NCBI GenBank assembly: GCA_958295525.1
Contig: OY282355.1
Location: forward strand, 1,423,504 to 1,487,503
Reading direction: 5' to 3'
DNA length: 64,000 bases
From: an uncultured Dehalococcoidia bacterium
GTDB lineage: Bacteria; Chloroflexota; Dehalococcoidia; Lucifugimonadales; Australimonadaceae
Shown one piece after another: positions 41,040-49,690 of this stretch (position 1 is its first letter; each line of letters begins with the position of its first letter). The notes beneath the pieces are model-generated. The model saw nothing but the letters and a program-made list of their open reading frames with translations, made no database searches and was not told where the DNA came from. The position numbers and the translations under genes are program-made.

Positions 41040-42215
41040 CTAGTCCCAAGCCTTGAGTTCCCCCTTCTTGTTTTCGGGGCCGGGGACGCCCGTGCAGCCC
41101 GCGACGAGGTTCTTCATCCGGCATTCCTGCCCGTGCTTCGCCAGATCCTCCTCGAAGATGCGGTGCACGCGAGGGTCCTCGTCTTCGTACTCCAACTGGA
41201 TGCCGCCCTCTTTGATGCTCACCATCGCGCGAATCTCGCCCTGCTTCGCCGGGTCGTTGATCCCGCGCCGGTAGGCGTACTTCCGCGAGTTGGAGGGGCT
41301 CATATTGATGTAGCGCGCGGGCGTCGTGCCGACGTTGAAGTGCTGGTGGAAGTACTCGTTCTCCGAGTCCTGCGTCGGCAGGTAGAGGCTCCCGCGCTGC
41401 CAGTCCGCCTTCACGAGGTCGGACATATCCTCTTCTTTCCAGACGAGCGCGAAGCCGACGCCGCCCGTGATGAGCAGGTGCGCGCCGGGGCCGTGCCGGT
41501 GCGCCTTCTTGTAAGTGCCCACCGGGAATTCCGAGATGTGCGACGACACCGTGTTGTCGGCCAGCGAGAGCATAATGTTCGTGCCGCCCGCCCCGCGCTC
41601 GTGCCAGTCCGGCATCGGCATATTCGCCGCGTCCGGCAAGAAGTTCGTCTCCCACACCCGCCCCTTGTACATCGAGCCGGATCCCGCGGCCCAGCCCTCC
41701 TCTGCGGTCAGCCGGTCGGGGAAGACGAACGGGTTGTCCCAGATGAACTCGGGCGCGATGAAGCGGCGGGCCATCCCGGGCAGGTTGGTTACGGACACCA
41801 TCCGCGTCGGCTCCGAGCCGCTGCCGTTGAAGTGCTGGTACCAGGCGTTCATCGGAATGGAGAAGTACGCGCCCTCGTTCCACTCGAACGTCTGCTTGCG
41901 CTCGTCGTCGTACCACACGGAAGTCGCGCCGCGCCCGTTGAGAATGTAGATCACCTCGTTGTACATGTGCCTGCAGGGGTTCGTCTTGCCCGCCGGGCCG
42001 ATCTCGAACACGTGCTCGTCGGTCTCCTCGTCGCCGTCGAGGTAGACGACGGCCCCGTCGCAGCCGAAGCGGGGCCAGGGCTCCAACTCCAGCGCGTAGA
42101 GGTCGCGGATGTAGAGGCCGCCGTGGAGTTTCACGTCCTCGTTCTTCTGCCACTCCTCGTAGGCGTCTATGCGCTCGAAAACGGGCGCGTGAGCCGGGTC
42201 GTAGTTCATCGTCAT
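41040..42215 (-). CDS. Two-cupin-domain protein
   Basis: 391 residues with two cupin barrels. The first (about 85-150) has NPCRHMYNEVIYILNGRG and AYFSIPMNAWYQHFN. The second (about 225-300) has ISEFPVGTYKKAHRHGPGAH, LLITGGVGFALVW and YFHQHFNVGTTPARYINM, with the HRH ... H metal-site pattern. The length and layout recall dioxygenase-like bicupins (gentisate/hydroxynaphthoate types), but the first domain lacks a clear H-x-H, so only the C-terminal one is likely to hold metal. ATG 42215 has AAGGAGGAG upstream. It is flanked by a glutaryl-CoA-type dehydrogenase and a MATE pump on the same strand, suggesting a catabolic role; the reaction is unknown. Confidence 0.8.
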   Translation of the reverse strand: MTMNYDPAHAPVFERIDAYEEWQKNEDVKLHGGLYIRDLYALELEPWPRFGCDGAVVYLDGDEETDEHVFEIGPAGKTNPCRHMYNEVIYILNGRGATSVWYDDERKQTFEWNEGAYFSIPMNAWYQHFNGSGSEPTRMVSVTNLPGMARRFIAPEFIWDNPFVFPDRLTAEEGWAAGSGSMYKGRVWETNFLPDAANMPMPDWHERGAGGTNIMLSLADNTVSSHISEFPVGTYKKAHRHGPGAHLLITGGVGFALVWKEEDMSDLVKADWQRGSLYLPTQDSENEYFHQHFNVGTTPARYINMSPSNSRKYAYRRGINDPAKQGEIRAMVSIKEGGIQLEYEDEDPRVHRIFEEDLAKHGQECRMKNLVAGCTGVPGPENKKGELKAWD

Positions 42216-42364
42216 CGCGTCTCCTCCTTGCCGAATCGCCGCATTGCCGGGTCGCCGGGTCGCCGCGCAATGAACGCGCCGCGCGGGTCAGAGCGCAAAG
42301 GTACGCTTGCGCGCGCGCGCCGTCAATGGGGGGAGCGTTCCGCGAAGCGCGCGGGCGTGAGCCC

Positions 42365-43801
42365 TCACCGCCCCGCCGGCGCTTCCGGCGGATCGCCGCC
42401 GCCGTCCGAGGCGGAGCGGGGCAGCACGCGGGCGCGCAGCCACCTGTCGGTGAAATAGTAGCCCCCGTAGAGCGCGAATCGGGCGACCATCGCGGCGGCG
42501 ATGGCGACGGCGACGCCCAATTCCGCGAGCGGCGTCCAGCGCGATAGCGCGAACGCCAGCGGTATCTCCAGCAGCCACATACTGAGGAACGTCACCAGCA
42601 TCGGCGCCAGCGTGTCGCCCGCGACGTTGAACGATTGCTGGAAAACTTGCCCGCCGCCGAGAAACACGCCCGAGACCGCTTGTATCCGCAGCCAGACGAC
42701 GGCGGCGGCGATGAACGCAAGGTCGCCGGAAAATAGGCCGATGAAGAAGGCGGGGAAGGCGATGAGCAGCGCCCCCGCAAAGCCGCGTATGACCAGCACG
42801 TACCCGACCGCCCATTTCACCGTGCTGCGGGCGCGCTCCGGCTGCCCCGCGCCGAGGTTCTGCCCCACCAGCGCTCCGGACGCGCGCCCCATCCCCTGGC
42901 TGCCGATGTTGGTGAGCCGCTCCAGCCGCCGCGTCAGCGCGTAGGCGGCGAGCGCGGCGTCGCCGAACGGCGAGACCAGCCGGATGAGCGCCATCTCCGA
43001 TACTCCCCGCTCCATCTGCGTCGCGGTGGCGGGCCCGCCGATGCGGATGATGCGCCCCATCAACGGAAAGTCGAGGCGGTAGCCGCGAAGCGAGAGCCGC
43101 AGCCGCGACGAGCCGGACGCGAGAACTTGGAAGTTCCAAACGACGCCCACGACCTGCGCCGCAGCGTTCGCCGCCGCCGCCCCCGCGATACCCATCTCCG
43201 GCAAGCCCAGCCATCCGAAGATCAGGAACGGCGTGATGACCAGATGCAGCACGCGCGACGCAATGGTGGACTTCATAGGCGTGAGCGAGTCGCCCGACGC
43301 CTGCAAGGCCGCGCCCGTCGTCTGCCGGAAACTCTGCACGCCCGCGGAGACGAATTGATATTGCAGATACGACGCCGCGACCGCCGTCGCCGCCTCGCTC
43401 ACACCGACGAGGCGCAGCAAGAGCGGAGCGAACGCCACCCCGAGAGCCGTGAGCGCGACCGACAGCAGCGCGGTGAGCGTGAACGCCTGGAGCATCGCGT
43501 GATTGGCGAGGGCGATGTCCCGCGCTCCGACGGCGCGGGCGATGACGGCCTGCATGCCGACGTCCAGCCCCATCCGCGCCATCATGATGAGTTGGCCGTA
43601 AGCCTGCGCGACGCCAATGCCGCCGATCGCCCCGAATCCGGCGACGCGCCCCGCCCAGAAGATGTCGACGATCTGATCGGATGCGTTGAAGAGCCCGGCC
43701 ACCATTTGCGGCCAGGCGAGGAACCACAGGTTGCGCCGCGCGTCCCCCGTCGTGAGGTCGCGCGTCGCGTAGGCCGACCGCCGCGTTCCGCCGCGCCGCA
43801 C
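42365..43801 (-). CDS. MATE-family multidrug/toxin efflux protein
   Basis: A 478-residue, 12-TM antiporter. It begins with a basic segment and LTTGDARRNLWFLAWPQMVAGLFNASDQIVDIFWAGR, the first MatE half. The second half starts near RIIRIGGPATATQMERG with GQNLGAGQPERA. It ends in a polar Gly/Asp tail. The start is GTG 43801: an in-frame TGA lies at 43811-43813, so nothing longer is possible without readthrough. These pumps use Na+ or H+ to expel cationic drugs or metabolites. The neighbouring cupin gene is 149 nt downstream. Confidence 0.9.
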   Translation of the reverse strand: MRRGGTRRSAYATRDLTTGDARRNLWFLAWPQMVAGLFNASDQIVDIFWAGRVAGFGAIGGIGVAQAYGQLIMMARMGLDVGMQAVIARAVGARDIALANHAMLQAFTLTALLSVALTALGVAFAPLLLRLVGVSEAATAVAASYLQYQFVSAGVQSFRQTTGAALQASGDSLTPMKSTIASRVLHLVITPFLIFGWLGLPEMGIAGAAAANAAAQVVGVVWNFQVLASGSSRLRLSLRGYRLDFPLMGRIIRIGGPATATQMERGVSEMALIRLVSPFGDAALAAYALTRRLERLTNIGSQGMGRASGALVGQNLGAGQPERARSTVKWAVGYVLVIRGFAGALLIAFPAFFIGLFSGDLAFIAAAVVWLRIQAVSGVFLGGGQVFQQSFNVAGDTLAPMLVTFLSMWLLEIPLAFALSRWTPLAELGVAVAIAAAMVARFALYGGYYFTDRWLRARVLPRSASDGGGDPPEAPAGR

Positions 43802-44117
43802 GACGCTCGCTCAGCGCGCCTGCGCGTCCGGCGGGCGGCCGGGGGCGCTGGCGGAACGCGGCGGGGAACGGCGCGTCCAAAGGGACGCCTCTGCGAACGA
43901 TGCGGCGGTAGATGAAGTCATAAGCGCACCGCCCTGTTTACCGCAAAGCGCGCCGCCGCGCAACCGCGCGCCTTTCACGAGCCGTGAGCGCGGGGGCGAA
44001 ACAGCGAAAGCGGGCGCAGCGGGCGGACGAGGCGGGGAAGGCGGGCTAGTCAAACGCCCCGCTATAGGCGATAATAGCCCCCAAACGCCCGGAAGATCGG
44101 CGCGCGCAGGGAGTGTT
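43802..44117. other. Divergent intergenic region between MATE gene and rpsT
   Basis: 316 bp, very GC-rich on the MATE side. No REP palindrome, RNA gene or credible small gene was seen. The rpsT promoter lies at its right end. On the minus strand a frame from 44053 or 43921 runs to the TGA at 43811 but is low-complexity Pro/Ser/Arg sequence. Confidence 0.4.
44047..44075 (+). promoter_or_regulatory. Candidate promoter of rpsT
   Basis: TAGTCA (44047-44052), 17-nt spacer, GATAAT (44070-44075), then a 40-nt leader with GCAGGGAG before the ATG at 44118. Confidence 0.4.
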
Positions 44118-44369
44118 ATGCCAGCGATAAAGACAGCCAGAGTTCAGGAACGCCGCCGCCTCGTCAATCGCCGCGTGCGATCCATCACGCGCACTGCGGT
44201 GAAGAAAGCGCTCCGCGCGCTTCGGAGCGGCGGAGACGAGGCCGGTCCAGCCGTCCACGCGGCGGCCAGCAAACTCGACCGCGCCGTCACCAAAGGCATT
44301 CTCCATCGCAACGCCGCCGCGCGCGGCAAGTCGCGCCTGATGAAGCGGCTCAACGCCGCCGCTCAGTAG
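44118..44369 (+). CDS. rpsT: 30S ribosomal protein S20
   Basis: An 83-residue, strongly basic, all-helical protein: IKTARVQERRRLVNRRVRSI, TAVKKALRAL, a variable turn, then AASKLDRAVTKGILHRNAAA-RGKSRLMKRLN. The GILHRNAAARGKSRL end is the S20 signature. It binds 16S rRNA in the lower body of the small subunit. It lacks the usual S/K-rich first few residues but has typical length. GGGAG 5 nt before the ATG serves as ribosome site. Monocistronic; the methyltransferase gene has its own -10. Confidence 0.95.
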   Translation: MPAIKTARVQERRRLVNRRVRSITRTAVKKALRALRSGGDEAGPAVHAAASKLDRAVTKGILHRNAAARGKSRLMKRLNAAAQ

Positions 44370-44419
44370 CCCCGCTTCCCCTGCTTTCCCGGCGGTGAGC
44401 GGCGTATCATCGCGGCGCG

Positions 44420-45307
44420 ATGAATGCCGCGACGCCCCGCCTCTACGACGACCTCGCCTATCTGTGGCCGCTGATGAGCCCGCCGGAGGATTACGCGGAC
44501 GAAGGCGAGCGCTGGCGGCGGGAACTGCGCGCGCGGCTCGGCCCGGGGCGAATCCGCTTTCTCGATCTGGGAACGGGAGGCGGGCATCACCTCCATCAGA
44601 TCATCGGAGGCGAGGGAGATCGGTTCGACGCGGCGGCGGTCGACCTCTCCGAGACGATGCTCGGCCATTCGCGCCGTCTGAACCCGGGCGTTTCGCATCA
44701 CGTTGGCGATATGCGCTCCGTCCGATTGGACGAGACGTTCGACGCCGTTCTCATCCACGACGCGATTTCCTATATGACGACGGAGGCCGACCTGCTGGCG
44801 GCGTTCGCAACGGCGCGGGCGCATCTCCGACCGGGCGGCTTGCTGCTGGCGGCGCCCGACGACTACGCGGAAACGTTCGATCCCCCGCGCGTCCGCCACG
44901 AAACGCGGCGCGCGGCCGGCAGGGAACTGACCTACGTCGAGTGCTCGACCGACGCCGATCCAACGGACACGCGAGCCGAGACCGCCAAGGAACTGACCTA
45001 CGTCGAGTGCTCGACCGACGCCGATCCGACGGACACGCGAGCCGAGACCGCCAAGGAACTGACCTACGTCGAGTACTCGACCGACGCCGATCCGACGGAC
45101 ACGCGAGCCGAGACCGCCTATGTGTTCTTTCTCAACGAGGGCGGAGAACTGCGCGTGGAGGTCGATCAGCACGTGACGGGCCTGTTCCCCATCGCGGCGT
45201 GGGAGCGGCTGCTGCGCGAGGCGGGATTCGCTTCCCAGCGCGTTGACTACCCCTACGCCGATGACGACCGCCCAATGTTCCTGTGGGTCTGCGCCCTGCG
45301 AGCGTGA
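44420..45307 (+). CDS. SAM-dependent methyltransferase with triplicated 22-residue segment
   Basis: A 295-residue class I methyltransferase. Motif I is FLDLGTGGGHHLHQI, motif II ends AAVDLSETML, then VGDMRSVRLDETFDAVLIHDAI and LRPGGLLLAAP. The last third (VFFLNEGGELRVEVDQHVTG, LLREAGF) completes the fold. Residues 169-234 are three copies of a 22-residue unit starting ELTYVECSTDADPTDTRAET, inserted between two beta strands; one copy presumably represents the ancestral sequence. ATG 44420 lies 9 nt after TATCAT with no ribosome site, suggesting a leaderless message. The substrate is unknown. Confidence 0.88.
   Translation: MNAATPRLYDDLAYLWPLMSPPEDYADEGERWRRELRARLGPGRIRFLDLGTGGGHHLHQIIGGEGDRFDAAAVDLSETMLGHSRRLNPGVSHHVGDMRSVRLDETFDAVLIHDAISYMTTEADLLAAFATARAHLRPGGLLLAAPDDYAETFDPPRVRHETRRAAGRELTYVECSTDADPTDTRAETAKELTYVECSTDADPTDTRAETAKELTYVEYSTDADPTDTRAETAYVFFLNEGGELRVEVDQHVTGLFPIAAWERLLREAGFASQRVDYPYADDDRPMFLWVCALRA
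44924..45121 (+). repeat. Three tandem 66-bp in-frame repeats inside the methyltransferase gene
   Basis: Copies at 44924-44989, 44990-45055 and 45056-45121. Copies 1 and 2 differ by one base (GATCCAACG versus GATCCGACG); copy 3 has GTACTC for GTGCTC (Cys to Tyr) and ends CCTAT rather than CCAAG. The near identity points to very recent expansion, and the 66-bp period keeps the frame. Confidence 0.95.
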
Positions 45308-45372
45308 CGCCGGCCCAAGCGCGGCGGAGTACAATGGCGGCGGCGCGAATCGAGAGCAAGGGAGAGCAACGA

Positions 45373-46194
45373 ATGGTGGAAGGCATCGCAGGCCGCGTGG
45401 CCATCGTAACCGGGGCGGGGCGCGGCATCGGGCAAGGGGTCGCCCTCCGGCTGGCGAAAGAGGGCGCCAGCGTCGTGGCGAACGACCTCGAGCAAGGGCC
45501 GCTGGACGAGACGCTGCGGCTGATCGAGGAGGCGGGAGGGAACGCCGCCGGGCTCGCGGCGTCCGTCGCCGACGCCGACGTAGGGGAGCGGCTGGCCGCG
45601 CTCGCCGTTGAGCGTTTCGGCGGTCTGCACGTCGTGGTCACTGCGGCGGGCTTCCTCTGGGACGGCATGATCCACCGGATGACGGACGAGCAGTTCCATG
45701 CGGTCGTGAACGTGCACCTCGGGGGGACGTTCCGGGTCGCGCGGGACGCTTTCAAGGTGATGCGGGAGCACGCGCGGCAAGAGAAGGAGCGCGGCGAGGA
45801 GGTTCCGGCGCGCCGGATCGTAACGATCTCCTCGCTGTCAGGGTTCGGCAACCTGGGGCAGGCAAACTACTCGGCGGCGAAGGCGGGCATCGCCGGGCTG
45901 ACGCGCACGCTGGCGCTGGAAGGGGCGATGTTCAACGTGCTGGCCAACTCGCTGGCGTTCGGATTCATAGACACCCGGATGACGCGGGCGATGGAGTCCC
46001 AGAGCGAGTACGTCGGCGGGGCGCCGCAGGGCATACCGGATGCGGCGCGGAACAAAGCGCTGGACCTGATTCCGCTGAAGCGCGCGGCGGCGGTCGAGGA
46101 AGCCGTCGGGCCCATCGTCTTCTTCTGCTCCGATCTCTCCACCTACGCGACGGGGGCGCTGCTGGAAGTCAACGGCGGCGTCCATATGTCGTAG
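45373..46194 (+). CDS. Short-chain dehydrogenase/reductase
   Basis: A 273-residue classical SDR. The cofactor motif is TGAGRGIGQG near the N terminus, followed by an acidic ND at the end of strand 2 (VVANDLEQ), suggesting NAD(H) preference. The structural AAG motif and the active-site SS ... YSAAK (Tyr-x3-Lys) are present; the end is GALLEVNGGVHMS. The family oxidises or reduces alcohols and ketones, and FabG-like proteins are related. ATG 45373 has GGGAGAG upstream; TACAAT at 45330-45335 may be its -10. The product could be a 3-hydroxyacyl-CoA dehydrogenase, but substrate specificity is not readable. Confidence 0.9.
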   Translation: MVEGIAGRVAIVTGAGRGIGQGVALRLAKEGASVVANDLEQGPLDETLRLIEEAGGNAAGLAASVADADVGERLAALAVERFGGLHVVVTAAGFLWDGMIHRMTDEQFHAVVNVHLGGTFRVARDAFKVMREHARQEKERGEEVPARRIVTISSLSGFGNLGQANYSAAKAGIAGLTRTLALEGAMFNVLANSLAFGFIDTRMTRAMESQSEYVGGAPQGIPDAARNKALDLIPLKRAAAVEEAVGPIVFFCSDLSTYATGALLEVNGGVHMS

Positions 46195-46250
46195 CGCACA
46201 GGAGCGCGGCGCTGGTTCAGTCGTTCGAATCCTACGAAGCGAAGCCGCGG

Positions 46251-46622
46251 GTGCACGTCGTGGAGTACGTGCGCTTGCGGAGTTGCGCCCAAACGCTGCC
46301 GTTTATGCGCCTCTCAATGCGCCTCTACCATCAGGCGCGGGAGGCGGAGGGGTACTACGCCGGCGGCATCCGGGCGAAATGGTGGAGCGGCAAGTTCTAC
46401 TCCTACACCGTCTGGGACGACCGGAACGCGATGCTCGCGTTCGCAGGCTCCGCCGCGCGTCCCGAAGCCGAAGCCCGCGCGATGCGGTTCGCCGCGCCCG
46501 GCTCCTGCTACGTGGAATTCGTCAGCGACGACCCGCCGGACTGGGACGCGGCGCAGGCCAGGCTCGCGCAGCCCACCAAATACTTCGTTCAGCCGTTCGG
46601 AGGCGACCTCCGCAGCCGGTGA
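46251..46622 (+). CDS. Uncharacterised protein, possible dimeric alpha-beta barrel
   Basis: A 123-residue protein with HVVEYVRLRSCAQTLPFMRL, YYAGGIRAKWWSGKFYSYTVW and then DDRNAMLAFAGS ... AMRFAAPGSCYVEFV. The arrangement (strand, helix, two strands, helix AMLAFAGS, strand) resembles monooxygenase-like dimeric alpha-beta-barrel proteins such as DUF3291/ABM relatives, but no family is certain. GTG 46251 is the annotated start; the frame continues upstream to CTG at 46212 (LVQSFESYEAKPR), which follows GGAG and may be the true N terminus. It begins about 56 nt after the SDR stop and may be co-transcribed. Confidence 0.6.
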   Translation: MHVVEYVRLRSCAQTLPFMRLSMRLYHQAREAEGYYAGGIRAKWWSGKFYSYTVWDDRNAMLAFAGSAARPEAEARAMRFAAPGSCYVEFVSDDPPDWDAAQARLAQPTKYFVQPFGGDLRSR

Positions 46623-46672
46623 GGCGAGAATTCTTTCGCAAGCGCAGCGCAGGGAACGCGGAGCGAGGCTGC

Positions 46673-46678
46673 TATAAT
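46673..46678 (+). promoter_or_regulatory. -10 element upstream of the Uma2 gene
   Basis: A perfect TATAAT. No good -35 is seen at the expected distance. The message would have a leader of about 170 nt containing the REP palindrome at 46746-46772 before the ATG at 46854, which has AGAGGAAC as ribosome site. Confidence 0.4.
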
Positions 46679-46745
46679 TCCGGCGCGTCCAAGAAGGCCC
46701 TTGCATAATTGGCCGTCTTGTCCCCGTAGGCGGGATCCACCCTAA

Positions 46746-46772
46746 CCGTCATTCCCGCGTAGGCGGGAATCC
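46746..46772. repeat. REP-like palindrome
   Basis: One perfect copy, CATTCCCGCGTAGGCGGGAA, in the leader of the Uma2 gene. Confidence 0.85.
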
Positions 46773-46853
46773 ACCCCCCCTGCCCCCCTCCCGGCAAGGC
46801 CAAAGCGGGAGCGCCGAGGTTGCCGAAGTCTCCAAGAAGCAAGAGGAACGAGT

Positions 46854-47428
46854 ATGACGACCGCAACCAAGCCGAAAACGAAACTGGCGCGAAAACTGCT
46901 GACGGCGGACGACCTGCTGCGGCTCGACGCGCAGGGCGTTCGCGGCGAACTCATCCGGGGAGCGTTGATCAAGACGATGCCAGCAGGACACAGGCACGGC
47001 AAAATCGTAATGAAATTGGCGATCTGCCTCGGCAATTTCGTTCAGCCCGGAAACTCGGAACGTTAGTGGGCTCCGACTCCGGCGTTTGGCTGGAGCGCGA
47101 CCCGGACACTGTGCGCGAGCCCGACATCGCCTACTTCTCCGCCGAGAAGATCCCGCTCGACGCGGACATCCCCGGCTACGCCGAAGTAGTCCCCGATCTG
47201 GTGGTGGAGGTCGTCTCGCCAAGCGACAGCCGGGCGGCGGTCAACGACAAGGCGCTGATGTGGCTGCGCTACGGCGCGCGTCTCGTATGGGTCGTGCATC
47301 CCGACGCTCGAGTCGTGGACGTTCACCGCGAGGGCCATCCCGTCGCCGCGCTTGGGGAGAACGACGCGCTCGACGGCTTGGACGCGCTGCCGGGCTTCTC
47401 CTGCCCCGCGCGGGAGATTTTCGAGTAG
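46854..47428 (+). pseudogene. Uma2-family endonuclease-like protein with one frameshift
   Basis: The first frame (from ATG 46854) gives LTADDLLRLDAQGVRGELIR-GALIKTMP and HRHGKIVMKLAICLGNFVQP, the N-terminal half of a Uma2/DUF820 protein. It stops at 47064-47066. A second frame picks up at 47048 with RKLGTLVGSDSGVWLERDPD and continues through PDIAYFSAEKIP, PDLVVEVVSPSD and KALMWLRYGARLVWVV to the stop at 47428. These are the PD-(D/E)xK-like core (D ... E-V). Adding one C to CAGCCCGG at 47043-47050 fuses them perfectly into about 191 residues. A lost base in a C run, a sequencing error, or -1 slippage would explain it. Uma2 proteins are widespread in Chloroflexota and cyanobacteria; their role is unknown. 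Confidence 0.85.
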
Positions 47429-47436
47429 CCCCGCCT

Positions 47437-48042
47437 TCACACGCTCGCCGCGCGCGGGGGAACGCGCTCCCGCTCCCGCTCGATGACGCGGACGATTTGC
47501 TGCGCCGCAGCCTCTATTCCGCCGGTTTCGTTGACTACGACGGCGTCGAACCATGCGGCGTCGCGCATCTCCCGGCGGGCGGTCTCGACGCGGACTGCGA
47601 CATTCGCCGCAGTCTCCGTGCCGCGGTCGCGCAGGCGGCGCTCCAATTCCTCGAGCGACGGCGGCGCGATGAAGATCAGCAGCGCGTCCGGGGCAAGCGC
47701 CCTAATGGACGCCGCGCCCTGCACGTCGGCGCGGACGATGGCGTCGCGCCCCTCCGCGAGCGCGGCGCGAACAGGCGCCTTCGGCGCCCCGTACAGGTTC
47801 CCGTACACCTCGGCGCGCTCCAGCAACTCGCCGCTCGCCCAAAGTTTCTCCATCTCCTCCCGCGTGTGAAAGTAGTGATGGACGCCGTGCTCCTCGCCGG
47901 GGCGCGGCGGGCGCGTGGTGGCGGTTATGGCGAAGAAAACGTTGGGCAGCAGTTCGCGGACGCGGCTGAGCACGGCGTCCTTTCCCGCGCCGGACGGGCC
48001 GGAGGCGACGATCAGCATCGGGCGGCGCCCGGCGGCGGTCAC
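47437..48042 (-). CDS. gmk: Guanylate kinase
   Basis: 201 residues. P-loop GPSGAGKD (residues 15-22) at the N terminus, GMP-binding TTRPPRPGEEHGVHHYF, then ELLERAEVYGNLYGAP and ADVQGAASIR. It converts GMP and ATP to GDP and ADP, linking purine salvage and nucleotide supply. The LID region (RLRDRGTE) matches the family. GTG 48042 shares one base with the aroA stop (TAGTG), so it is translationally coupled to aroA. An ATG at residue 9 is possible but would shorten the approach to the P-loop. Confidence 0.95.
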   Translation of the reverse strand: MTAAGRRPMLIVASGPSGAGKDAVLSRVRELLPNVFFAITATTRPPRPGEEHGVHHYFHTREEMEKLWASGELLERAEVYGNLYGAPKAPVRAALAEGRDAIVRADVQGAASIRALAPDALLIFIAPPSLEELERRLRDRGTETAANVAVRVETARREMRDAAWFDAVVVNETGGIEAAAQQIVRVIERERERVPPRAASV

Positions 48043-49319
48043 TACGCTTCGCCGAGCGACGCGAGGTCGTCCCAGAAAGTCGGGTACGACACGGCGGCGG
48101 TCTCGGCTGCGCGGATGGTCGTTTCGCCTTCGGCGAGCAGGCCGGCGACGCCCGCCGTCATTGCGATGCGGTGGTCGCCGTAGGTTTTGTGCGCCGCGCC
48201 GCGCAATTTGCGCCCGCCCGTGATCCGCAAGCCGTCGTCCAGTTCCTCGACTTGCGCCCCGAGGCGCGAAAGTTCCACGCGCGTGGCCGTCAGGCGGTCG
48301 GACTCTTTCACGCGCAATTCGGCGGCGTCGCGGATCACGGTCGTCCCTTCCGCGAAGCAGGCCGCCAGCGCAATCACGGGGACTTCGTCCACGAGGCGCG
48401 GGATGAGGTCGCCGCCGATTTCGACGGCGCGCAACGCGCTCGACCGCGCCACGAGGTCGGCGACGGGCTCGCCTCCCTCCTCGCGCCGGTTCTCGACGCG
48501 GACGTCCGCGCCCATCATCGCCAGCGCGTCGAGGATGCCGGTGCGCGTCGGATTCACGCCGACGTTCCGCGCGCGCGCCTCCGCGTCAGGGTGGCAGACG
48601 CCCGCGACGAGCCAGTAGGCGGCGGACGATATGTCGGCGGGCACGCGCACATCCATCGCAGTCAGGCGTCCGGGGCTCACGCGCGCGGTCAGTCCGTCTT
48701 CCACGACGGGAACACCCATTGCGCGGAACATCAATTCCGTATGGTCGCGGGAGACGGCGGGCTGATCGAGAATCGTTTCGCCTTCCGCGAACAGCCCCGC
48801 GAGCAGCAGCGCGCTCTTCACTTGCGCCGACGCCACCGGCATCCGGTAGCGGACGCCGCGCAGCGCGCCGCCCCGAAACGCGAGCGGGGCGAGCCTGCCG
48901 CCATCGCGCCCGTCCACTTGCGCGCCCATTAGGCGGAGCGGCTCCACGATGCGCGCCATCGGGCGGGAGCGTATGGAGCGGTCGCCCGTCAGCACGGAGA
49001 GAAACGGCTGACCCGCGAGCACGCCGGCCATAAGGCGCGTCGTCGTGCCGCTGTTGCCGGCGTTCAGCGTGTCCTGCGGTTCGGCGAGGGCGCCGCCGTG
49101 AATCGTGAACGCGCCGTCGTTATGCCGTTCGATCCGCGCGCCCAAGCCGCGCAGCACGCGGAGCGTCGAGGCGAGGTCGGCGCCGGAGCCGTAGTTTTCG
49201 ATGCGGGCTTCGCCGTCGGCGATGGCGTTGAAAATCGCCGCGCGATGCGATATTGACTTGTCTCCCGGCGGCGTGAGGTCGCCGCGCAGTCGCTTGGGCC
49301 GCCGCACCGTCTTCTGCAT
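48042..49319 (-). CDS. aroA: 3-phosphoshikimate 1-carboxyvinyltransferase (EPSP synthase)
   Basis: A 425-residue enzyme of the shikimate pathway that joins PEP to shikimate-3-phosphate. Visible motifs are PPGDKSISHRAAIFNAIADG (PEP/S3P binding), NAGNSGTTTRLMAGVLAG and GDRSIRSRPM, with later RDAAELRVKESDR and YGDHRIAM. The GNSGTT stretch is glyphosate-site related (family knowledge). ATG 49319 directly precedes the conserved start. The gmk gene overlaps its stop. pheA at 18296 belongs to the same aromatic pathway but is elsewhere. Confidence 0.95.
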   Translation of the reverse strand: MQKTVRRPKRLRGDLTPPGDKSISHRAAIFNAIADGEARIENYGSGADLASTLRVLRGLGARIERHNDGAFTIHGGALAEPQDTLNAGNSGTTTRLMAGVLAGQPFLSVLTGDRSIRSRPMARIVEPLRLMGAQVDGRDGGRLAPLAFRGGALRGVRYRMPVASAQVKSALLLAGLFAEGETILDQPAVSRDHTELMFRAMGVPVVEDGLTARVSPGRLTAMDVRVPADISSAAYWLVAGVCHPDAEARARNVGVNPTRTGILDALAMMGADVRVENRREEGGEPVADLVARSSALRAVEIGGDLIPRLVDEVPVIALAACFAEGTTVIRDAAELRVKESDRLTATRVELSRLGAQVEELDDGLRITGGRKLRGAAHKTYGDHRIAMTAGVAGLLAEGETTIRAAETAAVSYPTFWDDLASLGEA

Positions 49320-49480
49320 TGGGAACCGCTCCTGCCGGAAGGGGCAGGGCTATTCTAGCCCATCGCGCCGGGGGAGGCTGCCGCGCTTGCACCCGCTCGT
49401 ATTACAACGGACTGCCCGCCTGTCCCTCGCCGCCTTGCGTTATCATCTCCTCCGCACTTTCCGGCAAGAGGTTCCTTGCA

Positions 49481-49645
49481 ATGGCGCTCACCACTCCCAC
49501 CGACCGCTCGCTCGTCAACGTCATCGCCGCCTACGAGCGCGAGATTATGGGCCCGCGTCTCTCCGCGAACGACCTGACGCGCATCGCCGAGTCAATGAAG
49601 CGAATGATGATGGACGAGATCCACTCGGCCAAGTCCGCTCGGTGA
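49481..49645 (+). CDS. Small helical protein of unknown function
   Basis: 54 residues: MALTTPTDRSLVNVIAAYER, a polar turn, LSANDLTRIAESMKRMMMDE, IHSAKSAR. Two amphipathic helices are predicted and no cysteines or membrane segment are present. ATG 49481 has AAGAGG about 10 nt upstream and a TTATCAT element at about 49439, so expression is plausible. It could be a small regulatory or antitoxin-like protein, but no family is recognised. Confidence 0.55.
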   Translation: MALTTPTDRSLVNVIAAYEREIMGPRLSANDLTRIAESMKRMMMDEIHSAKSAR

Positions 49646-49690
49646 GCGCGGCGGACTTCCTAACCCGCGTCGCTTGGCGAGAGAACAGCG

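Noticed and set aside
43811..43813. In-frame TGA just upstream of the MATE start as a second selenocysteine codon
   Set aside because: The upstream translation is low-complexity Pro/Ser/Arg sequence, no Cys is expected there, and the MATE protein is complete from GTG 43801.
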